Origin: Chloroflexaceae bacterium
GTDB taxonomy: Bacteria; Chloroflexota; Chloroflexia; Chloroflexales; Chloroflexaceae
Length of the DNA: 64,000 bases
Assembly: GCA_012031225.1 (NCBI GenBank)
Contig: JAAUTZ010000001.1
Location: 93,084 to 157,083, forward strand
Direction: 5' to 3'
Of the stretch, positions 36,775-46,802 are shown in pieces. A program made the position numbers and the translations under genes. How positions within the stretch are numbered: the stretch's first letter is position 1; the number at the start of each line of letters is the position of its first letter. The notes below the pieces were generated by a model that worked only from the letters and a program-made list of their open reading frames with translations, was not told where the DNA came from and ran no database searches.

Positions 36775-37563
36775 ATGATTGAGGATTGGGCAGGTATGAG
36801 TCACCAGAATGGAACGAGCGCCACGGCGGATAGGCAAGCGCATCCGCCTGTTTTTATTGGCATTACCATGCAGCACCGCGACGTAGCGACGCGGCGGTTT
36901 GCGCTGCGGTTTGCGTATGTGGATGCAGTCCGGGCGGCGGGCGGCATTCCCGTGCTATTGCCGCCCGGAGAGCCACAGATCGGCGCACTGCTGAACCGCC
37001 TCGATGCACTGATCTTTTCGGGCGGGGGCGATCTAGATGCCAGCTACTACGAACAACGCCGCCACCCAACGATGTATCTGATAGACCCTGAGCGCGACCA
37101 GTTTGAGCTTGCCCTTGCGCGGCAGGTGCTGACTACGGCACTCCCCGTGCTAGGGATTTGTCGCGGGGCGCAGGTTTTGGCAGTTGCCAGTGGGGGCGAT
37201 CTCGTGCGCCACATCCCCGACCGTTACGGCACACAGGTCGCACACCTCGATCCAGATGCCAACCCACTCTCGCTCCACATTCCGATCAGCCACCACCACG
37301 TCAGCGTTCAGCCTACCAGCCGCCTCGCGCAGGTGCTAGGAGTGGCCGAGCTGGATGTTCCCTCGATGCACCACCAAGCGATAGATCACGCCCCACCCGG
37401 CTGGCGCGTGGTTGCCCATGCACCCGACGGGGTAGCCGAAGCAATTGAGCGGGAGGGTGCGGTGTGGCACATGGCGGTGCAGTGGCACCCCGAAGTTGCC
37501 GCCCGCCATAGCCCGCATCACGCTCTCTTTCAGGCACTGGTTGCCGCCGCCCGTCGCCCCTAG
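36775..37563 (+). CDS. Class I glutamine amidotransferase-like hydrolase (PuuD/peptidase C26 family)
   Basis: A 262-residue protein with nucleophile Cys in LGICRGAQVLAV and His-Glu in VQWHPEVAA, and the family blocks GGIPVLLPP and SGGGDLDASYY. The closest functional family is gamma-glutamyl-GABA hydrolase (PuuD), which releases GABA in putrescine breakdown. No other putrescine gene is nearby, so the substrate is open. An internal ATG at 36796 is an alternative start. Confidence 0.82.
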   Translation: MIEDWAGMSHQNGTSATADRQAHPPVFIGITMQHRDVATRRFALRFAYVDAVRAAGGIPVLLPPGEPQIGALLNRLDALIFSGGGDLDASYYEQRRHPTMYLIDPERDQFELALARQVLTTALPVLGICRGAQVLAVASGGDLVRHIPDRYGTQVAHLDPDANPLSLHIPISHHHVSVQPTSRLAQVLGVAELDVPSMHHQAIDHAPPGWRVVAHAPDGVAEAIEREGAVWHMAVQWHPEVAARHSPHHALFQALVAAARRP

Positions 37564-37649
37564 TTGACAGTGCCGCCCATATCGTCTAGCATACCCGTAA
37601 TCGCTCAATTGGCGGATGAGCCACTAGCAAAACACAGGCACACAGCTTC

Positions 37650-39866
37650 ATGGATATGCAGCAGCATGGGCAACAACGCCGCCCCCCGCGCCGCGCCGCC
37701 GCCGCCATTGCCGCGCCCACGCACCCCCCCAACCCGGCCACGTCGCATCCGCACTGGCGGGCCAGCATGGCGGCAATGGGGCGCAACGAGGTGGCCGCAT
37801 GGCGGCATATGCTGACCCACCCCCTCAGCCTGATCCTGCCGCTCTTGATGGCCGTCGGGGTGCTACTGGTTGCCCAATTGCCCCTGTATTACGCCTTCGA
37901 TGTTGGCAAAGAAGATGGCTACGGCGGCGATCTGCCGCATCTGCGCGGCTTCAATACCGCCGAACGCGGCGAGCAAGGCCCGCAACGCTGGACCCGCGAT
38001 GCCGCCCGCATCACCATGCCCGGCTTGGGCCAGCGTCCGGTGACAGTTGCACTGGAGTTCCTCCCGATCAGCCCGCGGATCTATGAGATTGGCCCACGCA
38101 CGATTACCCTCGAAGCCCATGGGCAACCGGTTGCCGAGCTGCCAGTACGCCCGACAGGGGGTGTATTTTATGTCTACGTGCCCGCCCAGTTCATGGCCGG
38201 CGGGACGCTCGACCTGCTGCTCCGCACAGCCACCTTTGTCCCCGACGATCCCAACGACCCACGCAGGCTCGGTACGCCGCTCAGCCGCATCACTGTGCAG
38301 GCCACGGGCACCGGCTTCGTGCGCCCCGATCTGGGTGCGCTGCTAGGGTGGATGCTGGTAGCAGGGCTAGGCTGGGCAAGCGTGCTCCGCGCCGGTGTGC
38401 TTGCGGGCGGGCTACGCCCGCAACGCATCCTCACGGGCATTGCATTCGCTGGGGTCGGCTTGGTGGTGCTGGCAGCATGGCTCGATCCGCCCCGCTGGGC
38501 ACATGGCGCACAGCCAGCTTTGATTGCCGCTGGTGGCGCATATCTGTTGGTCGTCCTCTTGCCCGCCCCGCTGCGCCAGTTTGCGGCGAGGCTGCACATC
38601 CCGCTTGATCAGCGCACGCTCGGTGTGCTCGTGCTGATTGTTGCGCTGGCTTTTGGCACACGCTACGGCGGGCGGCTCTACCCCGATGCAATGCACGGCG
38701 ATATTTACTTTCACACCAATCGTTTCAACGAAGTCGTCTCTGGCAAGCTCTACCTGATCTCGCGCCATCGCGGGGTGGATTTCCCCTACCCACCTGCCAA
38801 CTACCTCGCGGTTGCGCCGCTTGCCCTCCTCCACCCCGATCCACTCTGGCTATTCCCATTCAGTGTCGCCCTCACCGATGCGCTCAGTGCGCTGCTGATC
38901 TTCTTCATCGTGGCCCGGATGGGAGCAGTGGGGAGCCACCTCGCGCCGCGCCGTGCGGCGGCGACCCATGCCCCCCCGCCCACGCACTGGTATCTGCCGG
39001 TTGCGCTGCTCGCCACTGCCACGTACACCTTCGCGCCCGCCTTCCAGATGATGCTGTGGTGGCTGTTCAGTACCCACATCTACACACAGGCTGGTACGCT
39101 GCTCCTCATGGCAGTGCTGATCGAGCTGAGTATCCGCTGCCTTGCCGAGCCTGTGCCCCGGATCCATCCGCCGTCGGGCTGGATGATCGGCTTGCTCGCT
39201 CTGCTCAGCTTCGTCTTTTTGGGGCATTTCGGCTTCTTCATCAATGTCACGTTACTCGGCGGACTGGCTCTCCTAATTGTGCTACCATTAGCATGGCGCG
39301 GAGTAGCAGCGGCGCAGGTAGCGCGTGCCCCCCTCCTGCTCGCGGGTGTCGGATCTATCGTGCTTGCACTCGCCTTGTTCTATACTGTGTATAGCGGCTT
39401 GCTGTATGCCCACGCCCAAACCGCTACCGCTAGCGGCGGTGTAGCGGCGGTTGCCCAGCGCGAGCCGATCACTCGCGGGCAGCTATGGCAGGCAACGTGG
39501 CACACCGGCTTAATCTTGCACTACGGCTTCTTTCCGGTGCTGCTCACGCCGATTGGCTTGCTGGCAATCGCCCGCTTGGGGCGGCAGGCGTGGGGCCTGT
39601 TAGGGCTGATGCTCGGCACCCTGCTCGTCAGCACCATGTTTGGGGTGCTCCCGTTTATCACGCTTGCCACCCACAGCACCCGTTGGCTCATGTTCTCGGC
39701 GTGGGTTGTGGCGATCTGTTTCGCATTTGCCGTGCGCTGGCTGTGGCGATACGGCTGGAGCGGGCGGGGGGCAGTGCTGGCGATGGGCGGCTTTGTGCTG
39801 TGGACAACCGCATATTATTGGATTACGCCAATGCTCTGGCGGATACGCCCACCAGAGCCATTCTGA
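37650..39866 (+). CDS. Large polytopic membrane protein, possible GT-C type glycosyltransferase
   Basis: 738 residues. After a Pro/Ala-rich N-terminus and a first membrane helix (LSLILPLLMAVGVLLVAQL) comes an external domain of about 160 residues, then a long series of hydrophobic helices. The loop GDIYFHTNRFNEV (about residue 350) is placed like the acidic loop of lipid-linked sugar transferases, and the hydrophobic pattern fits that superfamily, but I do not recognise a defined family. The first ATG has no clear ribosome site, and ATGs at 37767 or 37776 are alternatives. It is just upstream of plsX; their gap is 29 bases. Confidence 0.6.
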   Translation: MDMQQHGQQRRPPRRAAAAIAAPTHPPNPATSHPHWRASMAAMGRNEVAAWRHMLTHPLSLILPLLMAVGVLLVAQLPLYYAFDVGKEDGYGGDLPHLRGFNTAERGEQGPQRWTRDAARITMPGLGQRPVTVALEFLPISPRIYEIGPRTITLEAHGQPVAELPVRPTGGVFYVYVPAQFMAGGTLDLLLRTATFVPDDPNDPRRLGTPLSRITVQATGTGFVRPDLGALLGWMLVAGLGWASVLRAGVLAGGLRPQRILTGIAFAGVGLVVLAAWLDPPRWAHGAQPALIAAGGAYLLVVLLPAPLRQFAARLHIPLDQRTLGVLVLIVALAFGTRYGGRLYPDAMHGDIYFHTNRFNEVVSGKLYLISRHRGVDFPYPPANYLAVAPLALLHPDPLWLFPFSVALTDALSALLIFFIVARMGAVGSHLAPRRAAATHAPPPTHWYLPVALLATATYTFAPAFQMMLWWLFSTHIYTQAGTLLLMAVLIELSIRCLAEPVPRIHPPSGWMIGLLALLSFVFLGHFGFFINVTLLGGLALLIVLPLAWRGVAAAQVARAPLLLAGVGSIVLALALFYTVYSGLLYAHAQTATASGGVAAVAQREPITRGQLWQATWHTGLILHYGFFPVLLTPIGLLAIARLGRQAWGLLGLMLGTLLVSTMFGVLPFITLATHSTRWLMFSAWVVAICFAFAVRWLWRYGWSGRGAVLAMGGFVLWTTAYYWITPMLWRIRPPEPF

Positions 39867-39895
39867 AAGAGATTACCATAGATTGAGGTGGATGC

Positions 39896-41002
39896 ATGCG
39901 AATTGTGGTAGATGCGATGGGCGGCGATCACGCCCCACGCGAGCCGGTACGCGGGGCGGTGCGGGCTGCGCGTGAATATGGCTGCGCGATTACGCTGGTG
40001 GGGATGACCGCACAGATCGAAGCCGAGCTACGCAAGCTCAAAACTGCTGGGCTAGACCTACACATCGTGCATGCGCCGGATGTCATCGGCATGGATGAAC
40101 ACCCCGCCCAAGCCGTGCGCCGCAAGCCGGATTCCTCGCACGCCGTCGGGCTGCGGCTCGTGCGCGATGGCCACGCGGATGCGTTTGTCACCGCTGGCCA
40201 TAGCGGCGCAGCGATGGCGGGGGCATTGTTCATACTGGGGCGCATTGCCCACATTGACCGCCCCGCACTGGTAACGGTGATGCCGCGCCTGCAAGATCGC
40301 CCGCTGATCCTGCTCGATGTCGGCGCAACGACCGACTGCAAGCCGGAGTATCTGCACCAATTTGCGCTGATGGGCAGCATCTACACTGAGTATGCGCTGG
40401 GGATCCCGAATCCGCGCATCGGGTTGCTCTCGAATGGTGAGGAGGACATCAAAGGTAATCGGCTCGTGCAGGAGACGCACGTCCTGCTGCGTGAGAGCCA
40501 GCTCAACTTCGTGGGCAATGTTGAGCCGAAAGACCTGCTGGTCAATGATGTTGCCGATCTTGCCGTGTGCGATGGCTTCGTAGGCAACCTGATCTTGAAG
40601 ATGGGCGAAGCGACGATCTCCAGTGCAACCCGCATGGCCATCCGCGAATTGCAGCGGGGGCTACGGCTACGGGTCCTGATCGGCATTGCACCGGTGGCGG
40701 GGCTAGCACTGGCGGCCCGCGCAGGCCGCTGGCAGGTTCTTGCGGGGGCGGGCATTGGCGCGGCGGGAGTGGCGGGCTTGCTGCTCTATCCCGCGCAACG
40801 CCTGCGCCAAAAGACCGACTACCGCGCCTATGGGGGCGTGCCCCTGCTCGGCGTGAAAGGCGTAGTCATTATCGCGCATGGTCGCTCGGATGCTATTGCT
40901 ATTGCGAATGCTGTGCGTCGGGCCCAAGAAACCCACGAGTCGAACGTGACGGGCTTGATCGAAGGGGCGATGCAGCGCATTGCGGTGAGTGCCGCAAACT
41001 GA
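39896..41002 (+). CDS. plsX: Phosphate acyltransferase PlsX with a hydrophobic insertion
   Basis: Converts acyl-ACP to acyl-phosphate, the first step of bacterial phospholipid synthesis. Family blocks are VVDAMGGDHAP at the N-terminus, TAGHSGAAMAGA near 99, LLSNGEEDIKGN near 177, CDGFVGNLILK near 225, and AYGGVPLLGV plus AHGRSDAIAIANA near the end. At residues about 258-300 the usual amphipathic tip helices are replaced by a longer, strongly hydrophobic pair (VLIGIAPVAGLALAA and VLAGAGIGAAGVAGLLL). The protein is 368 residues, about 25 longer than typical, and may be membrane-inserted. The next gene follows at 15 bases. Confidence 0.93.
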   Translation: MRIVVDAMGGDHAPREPVRGAVRAAREYGCAITLVGMTAQIEAELRKLKTAGLDLHIVHAPDVIGMDEHPAQAVRRKPDSSHAVGLRLVRDGHADAFVTAGHSGAAMAGALFILGRIAHIDRPALVTVMPRLQDRPLILLDVGATTDCKPEYLHQFALMGSIYTEYALGIPNPRIGLLSNGEEDIKGNRLVQETHVLLRESQLNFVGNVEPKDLLVNDVADLAVCDGFVGNLILKMGEATISSATRMAIRELQRGLRLRVLIGIAPVAGLALAARAGRWQVLAGAGIGAAGVAGLLLYPAQRLRQKTDYRAYGGVPLLGVKGVVIIAHGRSDAIAIANAVRRAQETHESNVTGLIEGAMQRIAVSAAN

Positions 41003-41017
41003 CGGAGAGGAACCACA

Positions 41018-42238
41018 ATGAGCCTAGACCTAGCCCTATTCAGCCAGCAAGTGCGCGAGATGGGCGTTGCGTTCGCCGCCCGCGAAGGCGATGTGAGCAG
41101 CCGCACGGCGCAAGCCCTCGCCCGCTATCTGGCGCAGGCGGGCAATGAACAGCTGTGGAAACACGCCGTTGACTACAGCGGCAACCGCGCCACGCCATGG
41201 CTGTATGCCCAAGCGATAGAGCCGCTGGATACGGTGCGCCCCTTGCCGCCCGTGCCCAGCGATTACGCCGTTGTTGCTGCTGATGGCTCGCAGATTGAGC
41301 GAGATCGGCACGGCATTGCCGATTGGTTTCTCATCAATACGGGGCGCGTCTACCTGCGCTACGGCACCTCGTCTACGGCGCGGCTTGCTTCACAGCCGCT
41401 GCTGTGCTACACCGATGCTGATCTGTATATTACGCAAGGAGCGCGGCGGGTCACTATCGAGGGCAACTACCTCAGTGCGCGGCGCGATATGGAGGAGATG
41501 CAGGCCCTACTGGAACTGGTAGACACCTACTTGCTCGCCGATGCTGCCACGCTACCGGTGCTGGCCATGGCTGATGGCACGCTGGTGCGCTGGGCACTGG
41601 CGGGAGCCGAAGATTTTGTTGAAGAAGCCCTGCTCCAACCCTACCTTGCCGTCCTGAACCAGCTGCACGAACGGGGCGTGCCAGTCGTCTCCTACATCAG
41701 CCGCCCGCGTGCTACCGAAATTGCCGGTGTGATCCGCCTGATGTTCTGCCCCGACGTGGATGTGCCCACGCGCAAGGGCGCACGGTGCAGCGAGTGCAGC
41801 GACCAGAAAGCGGGGCGTGAGCCATCGTGCTATGTGCTGAATGGACTTGCAGATGCGGATATACTCGCAGGCAACCTGCGCGAGGGTGAGCGTGGGCCCT
41901 TGTTCCTCTCCATGAGCCGTGTCAATATGGAGAAATACGGCCAGCATCGCATTCACTTCTTTCCGCTACGGGTTGGGCGCGAGGTGGTGCGGGTCGAGTT
42001 GCCCGCATGGGTGGCGGGCGATCCGGTGCTTGTTGACCGTTGCCACAGCCTGATCTATGATCAAGCGGTGCGGGGGCAAGGCTATCCGGTTGCCCTCTCG
42101 CGGGCCCACGATCAGGCGGTGGTACGTTCGGCGGATCGTCAGAGCTGCATCCGCATTGTGGAGAAGAATTTGTTCCGCAACGGGCTGGATCTGAGCCGTT
42201 CGCGCAAACAGGAAAAGAAAGATCAGGTTGCTCTGTGA
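41018..42238 (+). CDS. NurA-domain nuclease
   Basis: A 406-residue protein of the NurA family, nucleases that work with the HerA ATPase in end resection at DNA breaks. Seen are the catalytic-type Asp motifs [12 protein letters not shown] (near 85) and MADGTLVRW (near 185), and the block [18 protein letters not shown] four-Cys cluster near residue 255 (CSECSDQK ... SCYV) may bind metal. No HerA gene is in the window, so the partner lies elsewhere or is absent. The stop overlaps the rpe start (GTGA). Confidence 0.85.
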   Translation: MSLDLALFSQQVREMGVAFAAREGDVSSRTAQALARYLAQAGNEQLWKHAVDYSGNRATPWLYAQAIEPLDTVRPLPPVPSDYAVVAADGSQIERDRHGIADWFLINTGRVYLRYGTSSTARLASQPLLCYTDADLYITQGARRVTIEGNYLSARRDMEEMQALLELVDTYLLADAATLPVLAMADGTLVRWALAGAEDFVEEALLQPYLAVLNQLHERGVPVVSYISRPRATEIAGVIRLMFCPDVDVPTRKGARCSECSDQKAGREPSCYVLNGLADADILAGNLREGERGPLFLSMSRVNMEKYGQHRIHFFPLRVGREVVRVELPAWVAGDPVLVDRCHSLIYDQAVRGQGYPVALSRAHDQAVVRSADRQSCIRIVEKNLFRNGLDLSRSRKQEKKDQVAL

Positions 42239-42648
42239 CAGCCCCCCTCAAACTTGCCCCTTCGATCATCGCCGCAGATTTCGCCCGCCTTGCCGCGCAG
42301 GTGCAGGAAGTCGAAGCCGCCGGAGCCGATTGGCTACACGTAGATGTGATGGACGGACATTTTGTGCCCAACATCACCATCGGGACCTTCATCGTCGAGA
42401 CGCTGCACACGATCACACGCCTACCGCTCGATGTGCATCTGATGATTGCTGAGCCGGATCGCTACATCGAGGATTTTGTGCAGGCAGGGCGCATACCCTC
42501 ACCGTGCATGTCGAAGCTGCCGCACACCTGCACCGCACCATCACCCGCATCAAAGATAGCGGCGTGCGGGCGGGGGTTGCCCTCAATCCCGCGACACCGC
42601 CGAGCGTGCTTGAAGAGGTGCTCCCAGAGCTGGATCTGGTGCTGGTGA
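42235..42648 (+). CDS. rpe: Ribulose-phosphate 3-epimerase, N-terminal piece (frameshifted)
   Basis: GTG start overlapping the NurA stop. [28 protein letters not shown] and LPLDVHLMI are the N-terminal blocks of Rpe (Asp and His metal ligands in DVMDGHF). The sense is lost after DFVQAG near 42490: the frame then reads [13 protein letters not shown], while the next frame has [15 protein letters not shown]. One base is missing. The enzyme interconverts ribulose-5-phosphate and xylulose-5-phosphate. Confidence 0.88.
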   Translation: MTAPLKLAPSIIAADFARLAAQVQEVEAAGADWLHVDVMDGHFVPNITIGTFIVETLHTITRLPLDVHLMIAEPDRYIEDFVQAGRIPSPCMSKLPHTCTAPSPASKIAACGRGLPSIPRHRRACLKRCSQSWIWCW

Positions 42649-42902
42649 TGTCGGTCAATCCCGGCTTCAGTGGGCAGCAGTTCATCAAAGCCAGCACCTA
42701 CAAAGTCGAGCGGGTGCGGCGCATGCTGAACATGATCGGCTCGCGGGCTGATCTGGAAGTGGATGGCGGCGTAAATGCCAGCAACGCGGCGGCCCTTGTG
42801 GAGTCTGGCGCGAATGTGTTGGTGGCGGCATCAGCCGTGTTCAACCCGCACGCCAGCATCGCCGCCAACCTGCACCGCCTGCGCGAGGCGGGCGCGGGGT
42901 GA
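42504..42902 (+). CDS. rpe: Ribulose-phosphate 3-epimerase, C-terminal piece
   Basis: Continues rpe from about 42491 in the shifted frame: [76 protein letters not shown]. All catalytic and metal blocks of the C-terminal half are intact, including the Asp in EVDGGVN. There is no other damage, so a sequencing error or a very recent mutation is more likely than old decay. The internal start is not a real gene start. Confidence 0.85.
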   Translation: MHVEAAAHLHRTITRIKDSGVRAGVALNPATPPSVLEEVLPELDLVLVMSVNPGFSGQQFIKASTYKVERVRRMLNMIGSRADLEVDGGVNASNAAALVESGANVLVAASAVFNPHASIAANLHRLREAGAG

Positions 42903-42916
42903 GTGGGGCACTGGGA

Positions 42917-43159
42917 TTATCCAGAACTTCCCCTGTTATCCAGAATATGCTGTACTTGATCGCGTAACGTAGGAACATCAGATGTGCTGATCTTCCCCAA
43001 CGTTGGCACACTGATCTGGAAGTACGCATGAACTAACATATCACGTAGTTGTGCTGCACCGCGCCAAGCCACATCAGGATGTTGTTCACGCAATGCCTGA
43101 GGGGTATTTTTTGCCGCTTCACCTGTGCTGCCAGCATTGCCCGCTAACCGAATTTTCAC
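42917..43159 (-). pseudogene. 5'-truncated HepT-like (DUF86) toxin remnant
   Basis: The last 60 residues fit the HepT RNase family: GEAAKNTPQALREQHPDVAW, then RDMLVHAY, the intact R-x4-H-x-Y catalytic motif, and LRDQVQHIL. The first 35 residues normal for HepT are missing; an in-frame stop precedes the only GTG at 43159, and four extra residues (before GEAAK) break the alignment. No MNT-type antitoxin nucleotidyltransferase gene is adjacent. Probably inactive. Confidence 0.65.
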
Positions 43160-43265
43160 CTGAGATTGCCATTTTTATCATGCGATTTTCAGAAACTTAT
43201 GCTATACTATATGAACTAGATATGACAACGGAGTCGTTATCTGGTAGTCAAAGAGGAGCAAGAAC

Positions 43266-43721
43266 ATGATTTCAAAGCAGTGTTTGCACGGTGGCAACGT
43301 GCGTGTCACCTTCACCATGCCTGTCGGTACATGGGCTGATTCGATTCACCTTGTCGGTGATTTTAATGGCTGGAACCCCTCCGCTACGTCCCTCCAACTC
43401 TGCGAAGACAGTTGGAGTGTAACCCTCGACCTCGAACCAAACCGCACCTACCAATACCGCTATCTGATTAACGGTACGGAATGGTGCAATGATTGGCGTG
43501 CCGATAGCTACATGCCCAACGAGCTTGGCGGTGACAACTCCGTCGTGGCGACCCATGTGGCAACAGAAATGCCGGAAACGCACATGCCGATCTACCCTGA
43601 ACTGGTTGCCGCCGATTACAGCGACTTTCTCTTGACCAGTGCCGTAAACGATGGTACGCTACTGCCGGACTATAGTGGCAAACGGCGGCGTATCAGTTCG
43701 AGCTATGCCTTTGCCATGTGA
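43266..43721 (+). CDS. Small stand-alone CBM48/AMPK-type glycogen-binding domain protein
   Basis: 151 residues; ATG follows GAGGAGC at good spacing. Residues about 12-100 form a CBM48 (isoamylase N-terminal/AMPK beta) domain: VRVTFTMPVGTWADSIHLVG, DFNGWNP, WSVTLDLEPNRTYQYRYLI, NDWRADSYMPNE. The remaining 50 residues show no motif. There is no catalytic domain. It should bind glycogen or another alpha-glucan, perhaps as a scaffold or sensor; that role is inference. No glycogen gene is adjacent. Confidence 0.82.
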   Translation: MISKQCLHGGNVRVTFTMPVGTWADSIHLVGDFNGWNPSATSLQLCEDSWSVTLDLEPNRTYQYRYLINGTEWCNDWRADSYMPNELGGDNSVVATHVATEMPETHMPIYPELVAADYSDFLLTSAVNDGTLLPDYSGKRRRISSSYAFAM

Positions 43722-43754
43722 GTAGCCGGATCGAACTGACCCACTCAACACCAT

Positions 43755-45311
43755 ATGCCCAGCGTACCCGTCTTGGATTTTGGTTCGCAGACCGCCCAGC
43801 TGCTTGTGCGGCGTGTGCGTGAATTAGGGGTCTACAGCGAACTCTTGCCGCCCGACGTGGATTGGGCCACCGTGCAAGCCTTGCAGCCGTGCGGGATCAT
43901 CCTCTCTGGTGCAGCCGCCAGCGTGTATGATCCCCACGCACCCGCCCTGCCCGCGTGGTTGCCCGCTAGCCAGCTACCAGTACTCGGCGTGTGCTACGGC
44001 ATGCAGTTGCAGAGCCACACGCAGGGCGGCAAGGTGCAGCCGGCTAGCGAGCGCGAGTTTGGGCCCGCCGACATTACCCTCACCGCCGCTGGCGTAGATA
44101 GCCCGCTTTTTGCCGATCTGCCCACCACCCAGCGCGTCTGGATGAGCCACGGGGATCGGATCGAGGCGATCCCGCCAGATTATACCGCCCTCGCCACCAC
44201 CACGAACACGCCCTACGCCGCAATGGGCAACGCCGCCCGCGGCTGGTATGGGGTTCAGTTCCACCCCGAAGTGATCCACACCACGCACGGGCGCGAACTC
44301 CTGCGGAACTTTCTGGTGCAGGTGTGCCACTGCCCCACCACATGGCAGCCGGCCAATTTCGTGGCGCAGGCGGTGCAGCAAGTGCGCGAGCGCATAGGCG
44401 AGCAGCGCGTGCTGTGTGCCCTCTCTGGCGGCGTAGATTCAGCCGTTGCCGCCCTGATTATCCACCAAGCCATCGGCGAGCAGTTGACCTGTGTGTTTGT
44501 AGATAACGGCTTGCTGCGCCTGAACGAAGCCGAGCAGGTAATCCGCACCTTCCGCGAAACGCTGCACATTCCACTCGTTGCCGTAGATGCGCGGGAGGAG
44601 TTCCTCGCCGCCCTTGATGGCATCACCGATCCAGAGCAGAAGCGCAAAATCATCGGCGCGAAGTTCATCCGCATCTTCGAGCGCGAAGCCAACCGGCTAG
44701 CCGATCAGCAGGGCCGCATCCGCTTCCTCGCGCAAGGCACACTCTACCCCGATGTGATTGAGAGCCGCGCCCCAGATCGGGCCCACGGCGTAACGATCAA
44801 GACCCACCACAACGTCGGGGGGCTGCCCGCCGATATGCAGATGGAGTTGGTGGAGCCACTGCGCTATATGTTCAAGGACGAAGTACGCGCCGCCGGACTC
44901 GCACTAGGGCTGCCGGAGGAGTGGGTCTGGCGGCATCCATTTCCGGGGCCCGGCTTAGCCGTGCGGATCCTCGGTGCGGTGACGTGGGAGCGGCTCGAAC
45001 GCCTACGCCGCGCCGATGCGATCTTTCTTGACGAATTGCGCGCAGCCAGCTTATACCGCAGCACCCAGCAAGCCTTTGCGGTGCTGCTGCCGGTGCAGAG
45101 CGTGGGCGTGATGGGCGACGGGCGCACCTACGCCGATGTGCTGGCATTACGCGCCATCACGACGGAAGACTATATGACTGCCGATTGGGCCCGCCTGCCA
45201 AATGATTTTCTGGCGCGGGTGAGTAGCCGCATCGTGAATGAGGTAGCCGGCATCAACCGCGTCGTGTACGACATCTCTTCCAAGCCACCCGCCACGATTG
45301 AGTGGGAGTAG
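43755..45311 (+). CDS. guaA: GMP synthase (glutamine-hydrolysing)
   Basis: Converts XMP to GMP with ATP and glutamine. The class I amidotransferase part has Cys80 in LGVCYGMQ and His-Glu in VQFHPEV. The ATP-pyrophosphatase P-loop is [10 protein letters not shown] near 225, and the C-terminal dimerisation domain includes [12 protein letters not shown] and ends KPPATIEWE. 518 residues is the family length. The next gene begins 12 bases later. Confidence 0.96.
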   Translation: MPSVPVLDFGSQTAQLLVRRVRELGVYSELLPPDVDWATVQALQPCGIILSGAAASVYDPHAPALPAWLPASQLPVLGVCYGMQLQSHTQGGKVQPASEREFGPADITLTAAGVDSPLFADLPTTQRVWMSHGDRIEAIPPDYTALATTTNTPYAAMGNAARGWYGVQFHPEVIHTTHGRELLRNFLVQVCHCPTTWQPANFVAQAVQQVRERIGEQRVLCALSGGVDSAVAALIIHQAIGEQLTCVFVDNGLLRLNEAEQVIRTFRETLHIPLVAVDAREEFLAALDGITDPEQKRKIIGAKFIRIFEREANRLADQQGRIRFLAQGTLYPDVIESRAPDRAHGVTIKTHHNVGGLPADMQMELVEPLRYMFKDEVRAAGLALGLPEEWVWRHPFPGPGLAVRILGAVTWERLERLRRADAIFLDELRAASLYRSTQQAFAVLLPVQSVGVMGDGRTYADVLALRAITTEDYMTADWARLPNDFLARVSSRIVNEVAGINRVVYDISSKPPATIEWE

Positions 45312-45323
45312 TAACACGACACG

Positions 45324-46268
45324 ATGGTGGCCACTGCCCCTGCCAAGCTGATCCTGTGCGGCGAGCATGCCGTCGTGTATGGGCAGCCCGCCATCGCCGT
45401 GCCCCTGCCCGATCTGCGGGCAACGGCAACGGTGCAAGCTGGTGCGCCCCATACGGGCCTCACCCTCGCTGTGCCCGACCTATCGCCGGAACCGATCCAC
45501 GATCCGCAACATCCCCTGCTCGCCCTGATCCACGCCACGCTGCACACCCTCGCTGCGCCTGCCGCCCCCGATCTGCTGCTGACGGTGCGCTCAAGCATTC
45601 CGATTGCCAGTGGCATGGGGAGTGGGGCGGCAGTGGCTACGGCACTGGTGCGAGCCGTAGCGCAGTGGTACGGCGTGGCGATGACAGATGCAGCTGTGTC
45701 CGATCTGGTGTACCAGAGCGAGCAACGCTTGCACGGCACGCCGAGTGGCCTAGATAACGCCGTGATTGCCTATGCCCAGCCGATCTGGTTTGTGCGCCAA
45801 TCGCCCGCGCCCCTGATTGAGCCAATCCAAATTGGCGCACCGTTGCATCTGGTAATTGGCGATACAGGCATTCGCAGCGAAACGCGCCTGCCCGTCGGGG
45901 CGGTGCGGCAAGCGTGGCAAGCCCAGCCTGCACACTACACCGCGCTCTTTGCGGCGGTAGGCGACATCGTGCGCCAGATCCGCACGATCCTTGCGCTACC
46001 GCAGCCTGAACTCCCGCTGCTCGGCGCACTGCTCACCGCCAACCAGCACCTGCTCGCCCAGATCGGGGTATCCTCGCCCGCGCTGGAGCAGCTCATCGGT
46101 ACGGCACAGGCGGCGGGCGCACGAGGCGCAAAGCTCTCTGGGGCCGGCTGGGGCGGGATTATGCTGGCCCTTGCCACCGACTCAGCCCACGCCGCGCACA
46201 TTGCGGCTGCGCTACGGGCGGCAGGTGCGGTGCAAGCGACCCCGACGGTGGTGCAAGCCCACGGGTGA
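45324..46268 (+). CDS. mvk: Mevalonate kinase
   Basis: GHMP kinase phosphorylating mevalonate in isoprenoid synthesis. N-terminal block APAKLILCGEHAVVYG, ATP loop SIPIASGMGSGAAVATA near 90-107, catalytic Asp in GTPSGLDNAV, and C-terminal GAKLSGAGWGGIM. 314 residues is typical. Its start is 12 bases after guaA, so they are likely cotranscribed. Presence agrees with the mevalonate route known in some Chloroflexota; no other pathway gene is in the window. Confidence 0.9.
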   Translation: MVATAPAKLILCGEHAVVYGQPAIAVPLPDLRATATVQAGAPHTGLTLAVPDLSPEPIHDPQHPLLALIHATLHTLAAPAAPDLLLTVRSSIPIASGMGSGAAVATALVRAVAQWYGVAMTDAAVSDLVYQSEQRLHGTPSGLDNAVIAYAQPIWFVRQSPAPLIEPIQIGAPLHLVIGDTGIRSETRLPVGAVRQAWQAQPAHYTALFAAVGDIVRQIRTILALPQPELPLLGALLTANQHLLAQIGVSSPALEQLIGTAQAAGARGAKLSGAGWGGIMLALATDSAHAAHIAAALRAAGAVQATPTVVQAHG

Positions 46269-46270
46269 TA

Positions 46271-46663
46271 TTACTCGCCGGATGCCTCTGACATGGTGGG
46301 CTGCATCTCGGCAATAAACACCGCGAGTTCCTCGATCTGCGCCGCGCTGAGCGTGCGGTTCCACGCAATCATCGTTGTGCCGGGCACCCCCTCGCGGATC
46401 AGCCGGCTAATCTCATCCGTGCCAATCGCCTGTAGGTGGGCGTGGTCGAACGGCAACGCATAGTCTGACCCCTCGCCCGCATGCCCATGACACGAGCTGC
46501 ATAGCGCAGTATAGCTGGCGGGTACAGCTCCCGCTTGGACTGCGGCGGTATTGGCTGGTGGGCTAGCGGGGGGGCTGGCACAGCGCACGACACTCAGCAA
46601 GAGCACCAGCAGCACACCCAGCAGCACTAGCACACGATAGGCACGTTTGTTTCGATCATGCAT
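46271..46663 (-). CDS. Membrane-anchored monohaem cytochrome c
   Basis: 130 residues: an N-terminal membrane helix (VLVLLGVLLVLLLSVV), a Pro/Ala linker, then a haem-binding CSSCH at 55-59 and a likely axial Met in GTTMIAWN near 95. The fold is a small class I cytochrome c (ALPFDHAHLQ, LAVFIAEM). The Cys after VVR is a poor lipobox, so membrane anchoring by the helix is more likely. It probably shuttles electrons on the outer face of the membrane; the partner is unknown. Its stop lies two bases from that of mvk, convergent. Confidence 0.85.
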   Translation of the reverse strand: MHDRNKRAYRVLVLLGVLLVLLLSVVRCASPPASPPANTAAVQAGAVPASYTALCSSCHGHAGEGSDYALPFDHAHLQAIGTDEISRLIREGVPGTTMIAWNRTLSAAQIEELAVFIAEMQPTMSEASGE

Positions 46664-46802
46664 CGTTGTTGTTCCTTCCTGAACAGGGTTCCTTCTCTAG
46701 GATACCGGATCAGCGTGCCGCGTGCAGAAAAGATTCGTTCACCGTGCGGTAACGTGCGGGGCTAGGGGCTAGGGCGCTTAGAGCAGACCCACCGGACATA
46801 CC

